DNA from: DATKMG01 sp035541995
GTDB lineage: Bacteria > Acidobacteriota > Terriglobia > Versatilivoradales > Versatilivoraceae
Length of the DNA stretch: 5,768 nt
Assembly: GCA_035541995.1 (NCBI GenBank)
Contig: DATKMG010000569.1
Span: 1 to 5,768 of the forward strand
Direction: 5' to 3'
Shown: positions 1 through 4,452 of the stretch, in pieces
Layout: each line of letters starts with the position of its first letter
How positions within the stretch are numbered: position 1 is the stretch's first letter
Notes under the pieces: generated by a model
What the model saw: the letters and a program-made list of their open reading frames with translations, nothing else
What the model was told of the DNA's origin: nothing
The model's database searches: none
Program-made: the position numbers and the translations under genes

Positions 1-29
1 AAAACTGCCACGCACTTTCCAATTCGGCC

Positions 30-38
30 TGCTATAAC
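30..38 (+). promoter_or_regulatory. Possible extended -10 promoter element
   Basis: The sequence TGCTATAAC matches an extended -10 element (TGn followed by a hexamer one base from TATAAT). No convincing -35 hexamer lies 17 bases upstream, but extended -10 promoters can lack one. It sits about 100 bases before the first start codon at 136, so it could drive the two small membrane-protein genes. Such short matches also occur by chance. Confidence 0.22.
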
Positions 39-120
39 CTCCGCATTTCTCAATAGAATAAGAGGCTTAAAGATAGTTCTGGAATGGTCGATATGGTTAC
101 TAGCTTGCTATGAAAATGGC

Positions 121-126
121 GGAGGG
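121..126 (+). promoter_or_regulatory. Ribosome-binding site that sets the start at 136
   Basis: GGAGGG lies 9 bases before the ATG at 136. The same reading frame is open back to base 1 but has no ATG, GTG or TTG between 1 and 136. This Shine-Dalgarno sequence is the main reason to start the protein at 136 rather than treat it as the tail of a longer gene entering from the left. Confidence 0.6.
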
Positions 127-135
127 TGCCTGAGC

Positions 136-261
136 ATGGAATCCATTCTTGAGACCACAACGTTAGTGGCAGTTATGGCAGCTACTTTGAATTTGGGTCT
201 GCTCTTATCCTGGGGTGTGATGTCTTTGATCCTCGGTTCAATGAAAACGCGAAGAAAATGA
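136..261 (+). CDS. Small single-span membrane protein, 41 residues
   Basis: I do not recognise a family. The protein has a short acidic N-terminus (residues 1-6, MESILE), one hydrophobic segment at about residues 8-35 rich in Leu, Val, Ala and Met with Trp26, and a basic tail (KTRRK). By the positive-inside rule the tail would be cytoplasmic, giving one inner-membrane span. Support comes from the GGAGGG ribosome-binding site 9 bases before the ATG, and from the stop TGA overlapping the next gene's start as ATGA, a classic sign of translational coupling. The frame is open to the left edge, so a longer protein starting outside the window is possible, though no start codon is visible in that stretch. 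It probably works with the GlsB-like membrane protein after it, as an inference from the overlap only. Confidence 0.62.
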   Translation: MESILETTTLVAVMAATLNLGLLLSWGVMSLILGSMKTRRK

Positions 262-533
262 CACTCGTTGAGTTTCTAATCTTGCTGTTGATTGCCTCCA
301 TTATTGGAGCCCTTGGGGAGTTGCTAGGCCAATACTCTCCAGAAGGACCCTTGGTCTTTGTCCTCATGGGGTTTGCAGGCGCCTATTTAGGGAAGTGGCT
401 CGCAGGACAATTTAATCTGCCCGAATTCGCCCGGTCGGTCATCGGTTCATTCCAATTTTCAGTTCTCTGGTCAATGATTCCAAGTATGTTCTTGGTTTTT
501 CTGCTTAGTCTCTACCAACGCTTTCACGCCTGA
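258..533 (+). CDS. GlsB/YeaQ/YmgE-like small membrane protein
   Basis: This 91-residue protein has three predicted membrane segments, at about residues 4-20, 30-50 and 66-86. It shows the glycine spacing of the transglycosylase-associated/GlsB-YeaQ-YmgE group: G17 and G20 in the first helix, then GPLVFVLMGFAGAYLGKWLA (30-49) matching the family's 'GG-x-hydrophobic-G-x-x-GA-x-x-G-x-W-L' pattern. Members are inner-membrane proteins often tied to envelope or general stress; their biochemical role is unclear despite the old transglycosylase name. This one is close to a longer subgroup in which a short loop (residues 51-62, containing FNLPEF) precedes a final helix with Trp71. The start has only a weak purine-rich leader (GAAGAAA), but its ATG overlaps the stop of the 41-residue gene, so translation probably depends on coupling. 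Family assignment is from motif memory. Confidence 0.8.
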   Translation: MTLVEFLILLLIASIIGALGELLGQYSPEGPLVFVLMGFAGAYLGKWLAGQFNLPEFARSVIGSFQFSVLWSMIPSMFLVFLLSLYQRFHA

Positions 534-572
534 CTTCCTTCCTCCAGCCTTTTCGGCTAATATCCATCTCGT

Positions 573-595
573 AGTTGACTGAATGAACTTCAACT
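573..595. repeat. Short inverted repeat before the isomerase-like gene
   Basis: AGTTGA (573-578) and TCAACT (590-595) form a 6-bp inverted repeat around an 11-base spacer, ending just before the AAGGAAGG ribosome-binding site of the next gene. It could be a protein-binding dyad or a weak leader hairpin. A repeat this short can occur by chance. Confidence 0.2.
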
Positions 596-612
596 CATAA
601 GGAAGGTACATC

Positions 613-1479
613 ATGTACTGCTCTCGGCGTGGTTTTCTCAGATTGGGATCCACCGGTTTGTTAGTGACAGGACTTGCAAGCCGGGCGTCCGGACTCGATC
701 AGCTATTGGCCAAACGACTCCCGTTAAAGATTGGAGCAACTGATTGGAATCTTGACCAGGAAGGGAAAGTCGGCGCAGTAGCGATGGCCAAGAAGATCGG
801 GTTTGATGGAGTCGAAGTCAGTCTAGGGGTTGGGACCGACAAGTTGCCAATGAGTAATCCGGATCTTCAAAAGGAGTATCTCGAAGCCTCCAGAAAATCC
901 AACCTGCCGATCGAATCGACCTGCCTGGAAATTCTTCACCGCAACGCCTTGAAATCTGATCCTCTGGCAAAGCGATGGGTGGCTGACTCTATTCCCATTA
1001 CCAGGGCTCTAGGAGCTCGAGTCATTCTGCTTCCCTTTTTTGGGAAAGCGGCCCTCAAAACCCAGCAGGAGATGGACTACGTTTGTGATTATCTGAAGGA
1101 AATTGCCCCCGAAGCTGAGAAATCGAAAGTGATCTTGGGGCTAGAGAACACAATCTCTGCCGAAGATAACGCTCGCATCCTGGACCGAGTTCACTCGAGG
1201 GCAATCGGGGTGTACTATGATATAGGCAACTCCACCCACGGGAAATTCGATATCTTGAAAGAAATCCGCTGGCTGGGCAAAGATCGAATTTGTCATTTCC
1301 ATTTGAAGGATAACCCCTATTTTCTCGGCAAAGGGTCCATCAATGTACCAGCTGTGATCGATGCAATAGCCGAGATCGGCTATACTGGTTGGGCAATGTT
1401 GGAAACCGACAGCCCGAGCAAAAACATCGAGGCGGATATGACCACGAACTTGAACTATGTCCGCAGCCTGATCGGCTAA
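613..1479 (+). CDS. Tat-exported sugar phosphate isomerase/epimerase family protein (TIM barrel)
   Basis: This complete 288-residue protein begins with a twin-arginine signal: SRRGFLRLG at residues 4-12, a hydrophobic stretch to about residue 22, and a likely cleavage near residues 24-28. The mature part fits the xylose-isomerase-like TIM barrel (AP_endonuc_2 type). Visible landmarks are GFDGVEVS (63-70), the CLEILHR strand (104-110), GLENT with Glu178, YYDIGNS with Asp203, HFHLKD with His228/His230, the LGKGSIN turn (238-244) and MLETD with Glu264. In characterised ketose 3-epimerases of this fold, equivalent Glu, Asp, His and Glu residues hold a divalent metal and the two Glu residues exchange protons, so the catalytic set appears intact. 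The substrate cannot be read from sequence; sugar or polyol isomerisation or epimerisation in the periplasm is the likely role. AAGGAAGG at 599-606, 6 bases before the ATG, fixes the start. The preceding gene ends 79 bases upstream, so shared transcription is possible but not shown. Confidence 0.9.
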   Translation: MYCSRRGFLRLGSTGLLVTGLASRASGLDQLLAKRLPLKIGATDWNLDQEGKVGAVAMAKKIGFDGVEVSLGVGTDKLPMSNPDLQKEYLEASRKSNLPIESTCLEILHRNALKSDPLAKRWVADSIPITRALGARVILLPFFGKAALKTQQEMDYVCDYLKEIAPEAEKSKVILGLENTISAEDNARILDRVHSRAIGVYYDIGNSTHGKFDILKEIRWLGKDRICHFHLKDNPYFLGKGSINVPAVIDAIAEIGYTGWAMLETDSPSKNIEADMTTNLNYVRSLIG

Positions 1480-1517
1480 GGTCTTTGGAGTTTCTACTAT
1501 TCGCTCTTGTCGATTTG

Positions 1518-1526
1518 TGCTAGTTT
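1518..1526 (+). promoter_or_regulatory. Possible extended -10 promoter for the gene at 1600
   Basis: TGCTAGTTT fits the extended -10 pattern TGnTAnnnT and lies in the 120-base gap before the conserved hypothetical gene. The -35 position has only a weak match. A palindrome starting 10 bases downstream (1536-1546) would cover the predicted transcript start, which adds slight support for a regulated promoter here. Confidence 0.25.
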
Positions 1527-1535
1527 AATAACAGT

Positions 1536-1546
1536 CGTTCTGAACG
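1536..1546. promoter_or_regulatory. 11-base palindrome, possible operator
   Basis: CGTTC-T-GAACG is a perfect inverted repeat with a one-base centre. It lies just downstream of the candidate -10 element and 53 bases before the start codon at 1600. The position suits a repressor site near the transcript start. I do not match it to a known regulator, and its half-site order is opposite to the CGAAC-n4-GTTCG box of Gram-positive LexA. Confidence 0.25.
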
Positions 1547-1589
1547 TATCCCGATCGTTTTCCCAATCAAGTGTCTGATTTCACTTTTT

Positions 1590-1594
1590 GGAGG
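1590..1594 (+). promoter_or_regulatory. Ribosome-binding site that sets the start at 1600
   Basis: GGAGG ends 5 bases before the ATG at 1600. The frame also contains a TTG at 1588, but starting there would place this Shine-Dalgarno sequence inside the coding region, so the ATG at 1600 is preferred. Confidence 0.75.
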
Positions 1595-1599
1595 TGCCT

Positions 1600-2052
1600 A
1601 TGGGTACCACAGGTCCAAAGCGGCAGGAAGGGACTTATCAGGATGCAGAACTCATCCTGAGGCTTTTTGAAATGCGGCGGGAGGAGAAGATGCGCGAGGC
1701 CCGTCGCTGGTTCCAGACCAAGTTCCGGGCGGCCACCGTTGACGAATTCATGCAACAAACCTCCACACGGGAAACTAGTGCCTACTTCCGTCGGGTCATC
1801 AACTATTGGGAGACTGCGTGCATGTTCGTGGCGCGGGGTATTTTGAACGAAGAGATGTTCTTCGAGTCCTGCGGTGAGATGCTGGCTGTCTGGGAGAAAG
1901 TACGGCCGTTCCTGGCAGAGATTCGTAAACAGCGTAAGAATCCATTGTTCCTGAAGTACATGGAGAAGGTGGCGTTAGAATACATTGAATGGGTCAGGGG
2001 CCAGGCTCCCGAAGCCTACGATTGGATTGTAAGCTTGAACAATCCGGATTGA
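1600..2052 (+). CDS. Conserved hypothetical protein, all-helical, 150 residues
   Basis: The protein has no signal peptide or membrane segment and is predicted soluble and mainly helical. After a short polar N-terminus it has a very charged helix (DAELILRLFEMRREEKM, 15-31, then REARRWF), a link with TSTRETSAYFRRV (55-67), and an aromatic helical core: YWETACMFVARGILNEEMFF (69-88), then CGEMLAVWEKVRPFLAEIR (91-109). The C-terminal part ends in WIVSLNNPD. I recall similar proteins, starting 'DAELILKLYDLRREEKMR', as widespread uncharacterised proteins in Acidobacteria. The core also resembles the DUF4760 type layout (a W-E helix, 'ARGIL' turn, acidic helix). Both links are from memory. No catalytic residues stand out. 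It has its own strong ribosome-binding site and probably its own promoter in the 120-base upstream gap; the next gene converges on it. Function unknown. Confidence 0.85.
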   Translation: MGTTGPKRQEGTYQDAELILRLFEMRREEKMREARRWFQTKFRAATVDEFMQQTSTRETSAYFRRVINYWETACMFVARGILNEEMFFESCGEMLAVWEKVRPFLAEIRKQRKNPLFLKYMEKVALEYIEWVRGQAPEAYDWIVSLNNPD

Positions 2053-2366
2053 CAGAAGGCTTAACGGCATTTCTGCAGAACGGGCCAGCAGACCAGGGGA
2101 CAAAACTGCTACGCCACAATTTGGTGCGTTATGCAACTCAATCACCTAAGCAACGCTAACGCACCTTGCTTGCCAACTCATTCACACTGGCGGGGAGTCA
2201 CTTCCGGTATACGGAGTTCTAGTCCCTGAGACTTTTTGCAGCTAACGGTCTCTTGGCCTACTAACAACGAGAGTCATTCGACCCGGCGCGCGTGGTGTAT
2301 AAAGCATGCACGTCGGGGGTGGTGAAACTGAATAACCCCATGGCGAACAGGTCAGCATCTCAATTC
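2053..2366. other. Gene-free gap between convergent genes
   Basis: No supportable coding region lies here. The longest ATG-started frame I followed (from 2131, 32 codons) has no ribosome-binding site and no recognisable sequence. The gap holds a 10-base palindrome TTCTGCAGAA (2071-2080), a perfect 9-bp inverted repeat (2123-2165), and an imperfect GC-rich dyad at 2282-2317 (CCCG...CGTG against CACG...CGGG). None is followed by a T-run on either strand, so I cannot name an intrinsic terminator although the convergent layout would suit one. Confidence 0.6.
2123..2165. repeat. Perfect 9-bp inverted repeat with 25-base spacer
   Basis: GGTGCGTTA (2123-2131) is matched exactly by TAACGCACC (2157-2165). 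With one bulged base the stem extends by two more pairs, GC (2133-2134) with GC (2155-2156). It lies 71 bases after the stop of the plus-strand hypothetical gene. It could be an RNA stem-loop that protects or ends transcripts from either side, a protein-binding dyad, or a relic of a recombination site. Confidence 0.5.
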
Positions 2367-3164
2367 TTACTCAGGTTCAGTTCCTACGCATCGTACCGAA
2401 TATCCGGCATCAACATTGATAACACATCCGGTAATCATCTCTGATTCAGCCGAAGCCAGGAAAGCCACGAGGCCAGCAGTGTCCTCAACCGTCTGGAATC
2501 TGCCCATCCCCAAAGTTTTGGCTCTCTGCTCAAGCCATGCGGCATCATGCCCTTCTTCTCTCTGAATTCGCATTTCCGTGGACGACAAAACCCACCCGGG
2601 GATGACGTAATTCACTCGGATCTGATCGTCCACCAGAGCAATCGCCAGATTCTTGGTTAAGGTCAGCAAGCCACCTTTGGAGACTGAATACGCCACAAGC
2701 TTTCCGGCGCCACCCAAACCGTGAACCGACCCGATGTTAACGATGCTGCCCCCGCCTTGCTTCCGCATGAAGGGTACTGCGTGCTTACATAGAAAAAAAG
2801 GACCTTTTAGATTGACAGAGAGAATGTGGTCCCAAAACGATTCGGTTGTCTCATCGAGAGTGGCTCGGGGATAAATCCCAGCACAGTTAATCAAGATGTC
2901 GAGGCGTCCGAACTGTCCAATAGTGTTTTCGACAATCTGGCGGCAGGACCTTTCCTGGCTGACATCAGCATGAATGAATACGGCTTCCCCACCAGCATTC
3001 CGGATCAGATTTGTTGTTTCCTCTCCGGTTTCACAGCTGATGTCCGCTACAGTCACCCGGGCCCCCTCGGAGGCGAGCCTGAGCGCGCAACCACGGCCAA
3101 TCCCAGATCCAGACCCCGTTACAATCGCAACTCGACCCTCAAGTTTGGTTGACATGATCGTCAT
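2367..3164 (-). CDS. Short-chain dehydrogenase/reductase (classical SDR, NAD-type)
   Basis: This is a complete 265-residue Rossmann-fold oxidoreductase. The cofactor loop TGSGSGIG (16-23) fits TGxxxGxG, and Asp41 at the end of the second strand (VTVADIS) favours NAD over NADP. NCAG (93-96) is the family's NNAG motif with Cys in the second place. Asn118 (SVNLKG), Ser146 (NIGSVHG), Tyr159 and Lys163 (YSVSK) complete the catalytic tetrad. PG (189-190) and the closing INVDAGYS (249-256) are typical of FabG-like and sugar or polyol dehydrogenase SDRs, so it should oxidise or reduce a hydroxyl or keto group on a substrate that cannot be named. It is cytoplasmic. No clear ribosome-binding site precedes the ATG at 3164 or the in-frame ATG at 3155 (residue 4), so the exact start is uncertain by three residues. 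It lies 108 bases after the secreted hypothetical gene on the same strand, with no obvious functional tie. Confidence 0.93.
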   Translation of the reverse strand: MTIMSTKLEGRVAIVTGSGSGIGRGCALRLASEGARVTVADISCETGEETTNLIRNAGGEAVFIHADVSQERSCRQIVENTIGQFGRLDILINCAGIYPRATLDETTESFWDHILSVNLKGPFFLCKHAVPFMRKQGGGSIVNIGSVHGLGGAGKLVAYSVSKGGLLTLTKNLAIALVDDQIRVNYVIPGWVLSSTEMRIQREEGHDAAWLEQRAKTLGMGRFQTVEDTAGLVAFLASAESEMITGCVINVDAGYSVRCVGTEPE

Positions 3165-3272
3165 TTAAGGTCAGACTCAAGCTCATTATTCCGCTGGTAC
3201 ACCATGAAAAGGCACTTCACGTGGATTCTCTTTCTCCTGCGATACTTGAGAGTGAGCTTTCCAAGACCTAGA

Positions 3273-3998
3273 CTATGGTCCTGCCTCCGCGGAAGGGGTA
3301 GTCGTGCAAGGACCGCAACCTTCTTCTGCAAGCTTAGGATACTTCCTCTTGAATTCCGTAGCGACTTCGGAGGCTGTGCGTTCCTTGAAACCAGGGGGTG
3401 ACAGGAACAACTTTGAATCCGGTTCACCCAGGCTCAACATAGTCACATCGCGAGTCATTTTCAACTCAAACGGCCCTTTTTTCGGTCCCCGCGAAAAGCG
3501 TTCCCGTAAAGGAAAGCAGTTCAATGCAGGGGCCAACCAACGCTCAACACGATCCACCTTGCCATTTGGAAGATTGTATTCATTTTGGACCTTGATAACC
3601 TCTTGCTCGAGAATTTTGTCTCTCTCAGCAGCTGAACCTTCTCCGCAGGACTTTGGCTTCGTCAGCAAATATTGGACGTATCTGGCAGAGAGTGGTGAAG
3701 TGGTTCTGGATTCCGTAAGTGGCTCAAACTCAATCCGCTCTTTCGACTTCAGGTCGATGACAGTTTTGACATCTACCCATTGCTTGGTAGGCGCAATCTT
3801 CCTGACGATCTTGACCTGTGAACCATTGTCCCGAACCGCATCGGTAATCATCTCCATTTCGGTTTCGACCCCACCGGGAGAGAACCGTCTTTCCACAGTC
3901 TTGGCCATGTAGGCAGCCCGTTCCTGCCCCGCAGATTCGAGGAGGAAAATACCTGCGAAAAGTGCAATAAATACGGCAGGGATTCTAACAGTCGACAT
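3273..3998 (-). CDS. Secreted hypothetical protein, 241 residues
   Basis: The N-terminus is a Sec-type signal peptide: MSTVR, a hydrophobic core IPAVFIALFAGIFLL (6-20), then a likely cleavage around ESAG (21-24). The mature protein is polar and probably periplasmic. It opens with a basic strand-rich region (KTVERRF, 33-39; VKIVRKIAP, 62-70), then the conserved-looking VERWLAPALNCFPL (151-164) and LSLGEPDSKLFLSPPGFKER (188-207). I recall this WLAPxLNCFPL ... GEPDxxLFxxPxGYxER pattern from uncharacterised secreted Acidobacteria proteins. Cys118, Cys161, Cys228 and Cys231 could form disulphides; the last two make a CGPC near the C-terminus. The frame is open upstream to 4130, but that extension is signal-less, low quality and runs through a strong inverted repeat, so the ATG at 3998 is preferred. 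It follows the par gene group by 172 bases and may be transcribed separately. Function unknown. Confidence 0.8.
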   Translation of the reverse strand: MSTVRIPAVFIALFAGIFLLESAGQERAAYMAKTVERRFSPGGVETEMEMITDAVRDNGSQVKIVRKIAPTKQWVDVKTVIDLKSKERIEFEPLTESRTTSPLSARYVQYLLTKPKSCGEGSAAERDKILEQEVIKVQNEYNLPNGKVDRVERWLAPALNCFPLRERFSRGPKKGPFELKMTRDVTMLSLGEPDSKLFLSPPGFKERTASEVATEFKRKYPKLAEEGCGPCTTTPSAEAGP

Positions 3999-4002
3999 GC
4001 AG

Positions 4003-4017
4003 TTGGAGGTTCTCCAA
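4003..4017 (-). promoter_or_regulatory. Hairpin over the possible ribosome-binding site of the secreted protein
   Basis: On the minus strand TTGGAG-AAC-CTCCAA is a perfect 6-bp stem with a 3-base loop, preceded by more T residues. Its 5' arm contains GGAG, the only Shine-Dalgarno-like sequence before the ATG at 3998, at a long spacing of 13 bases. Folding would hide that sequence. The structure is seen directly; a control role is inferred. Confidence 0.35.
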
Positions 4018-4056
4018 AAAATTGAGCACCGCAACAGTCGAGTCGAGGAATCTTCA

Positions 4057-4117
4057 CACGGGCTAGGTTGGTTCCCGGGAAGTCTGGAACCTACATCAGA
4101 CTTCCCTAGCACCCGTG
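4057..4117. repeat. Strong nested inverted repeat, 61 bases
   Basis: The inner element is a perfect 10-bp inverted repeat, GGGAAGTCTG (4077-4086) with CAGACTTCCC (4097-4106), around a 10-base loop. Outer arms add CACGGG (4057-4062) with CCCGTG (4112-4117) and CTAGG (4063-4067) with CCTAG (4105-4109), partly competing for the same bases. A second 6-bp pairing, GGTTCC (4070-4075) with GGAACC (4086-4091), excludes the inner stem, and TTCCCGGGAA (4072-4081) is itself a palindrome. It lies between the end of the zinc-ribbon gene and the start of the secreted-protein gene, both on the minus strand. It could end or stabilise the par transcript, act as a switch in the next gene's leader, or bind a protein. 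No T-run follows directly on the minus strand, so it is not a standard intrinsic terminator. Confidence 0.7.
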
Positions 4118-4153
4118 ATTGCCCATTCAATTGAGGTTAAGATCCCCGGAATT

Positions 4154-4163
4154 CCTCGCGAGG
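4154..4163. repeat. 10-base palindrome after the zinc-ribbon gene
   Basis: CCTCGCGAGG is a perfect palindrome lying 7 bases beyond the stop codon of the zinc-ribbon gene, with GAA and TTC flanks that extend the symmetry apart from two extra bases. It may be a small protein-binding site or part of the 3' end structure of the par transcript. Confidence 0.3.
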
Positions 4164-4170
4164 TTCAATC

Positions 4171-4452
4171 TCAAGTCTCCCCGGTATAAGGCTTGATTTG
4201 AGTTACTATGAGTCTGGCAGCTTCCGTGACGAAATAAAAACTCAGCTTACATAAAGTACAGTGAAGAATATCCGGAGATTCACTATCAGGCCGCGCTACA
4301 GCAGAAACCCCCAGTATTTCGCAGTGAACGCAAAGCACCAGAGTCCGGTTAGGGTTATCGGTAGCCCCCGCGGTGGTCTCCTGACTCCCATTTCCATCCG
4401 CCATGACAGCGGAATCCTTTCCTCCCTCCGATGCTGTCCCAAGGCTTACCAT
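4171..4452 (-). CDS. Small zinc-ribbon-like protein coupled to parB
   Basis: I do not recognise a named family. The 93-residue product has a low-complexity polar N-terminus (residues 1-36) followed by a compact domain with CVHC (41-44) and CTLC (65-68), a CxxC-x20-CxxC arrangement expected to bind one zinc ion, and ends with a helix-like EAARLIVTQIK. There is no signal or membrane segment, so it is probably cytoplasmic. Its ATG at 4452 lies inside the end of parB: the shared bases ATGGTAA hold this start and the parB stop, suggesting coupled translation. An in-frame ATG at 4404 (residue 17) is preceded by a purine-rich GGAGGGAGGAAAGGA stretch ending 10 bases upstream and would give a 77-residue form that keeps the whole cysteine domain. 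Both starts are plausible. Ribbons of this size commonly mediate nucleic-acid or protein contacts; an accessory role in the ParAB system is inferred from position only. Confidence 0.65.
   Translation of the reverse strand: MVSLGTASEGGKDSAVMADGNGSQETTAGATDNPNRTLVLCVHCEILGVSAVARPDSESPDILHCTLCKLSFYFVTEAARLIVTQIKPYTGET
4415..4429 (-). promoter_or_regulatory. Strong internal ribosome-binding site for an alternative zinc-ribbon start
   Basis: On the minus strand GGAGGGAGGAAAGGA ends 10 bases before the ATG at 4404. It is much stronger than anything ahead of the ATG at 4452. It may mean the protein really starts at 4404, or that two forms are made. Confidence 0.4.

Noticed and set aside
575..580. 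TTGACT as a -35 promoter element for the isomerase-like gene
   Set aside because: At the right distance downstream there is only the ribosome-binding site region and no -10-like hexamer.
2123..2165. Integron attC site
   Set aside because: The outer arms carry GTTA and TAAC, but in the wrong order and with bases that break the RYYYAAC/GTTRRRY pattern, and there is no integrase or cassette array.
2321..2330. GTGAAAC half of a parS site
   Set aside because: Only one half matches; the partner half is replaced by a G-run, so there is no dyad.
3303..3318. CGPC of a thioredoxin active site in the secreted protein
   Set aside because: The motif is at the extreme C-terminus without the preceding Trp-bearing strand or any thioredoxin fold context, so redox activity of that type is unlikely.
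3161..3427. 88-residue minus-strand frame ending in an ATGA overlap with the SDR start
   Set aside because: More than half overlaps the end of the secreted-protein gene in another frame, the composition is a basic jumble with no family look, and it has no ribosome-binding site. The overlap with the SDR start seems accidental.
3304..3912. 202-residue plus-strand frame opposite the secreted-protein gene
   Set aside because: It is the antisense shadow of a gene with a signal peptide and recognisable motifs; its own sequence has no domain or signal.
3999..4130. Upstream extension of the secreted-protein frame by 44 residues
   Set aside because: It would bury a clear signal peptide inside the protein and runs through the strong inverted repeat. 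The ATG at 3998 puts the signal at the N-terminus.
4154..4200. Possible tRNA T-arm (GGTTCAATC)
   Set aside because: No flanking T-stem pairing, anticodon arm or acceptor stem could be found around it.
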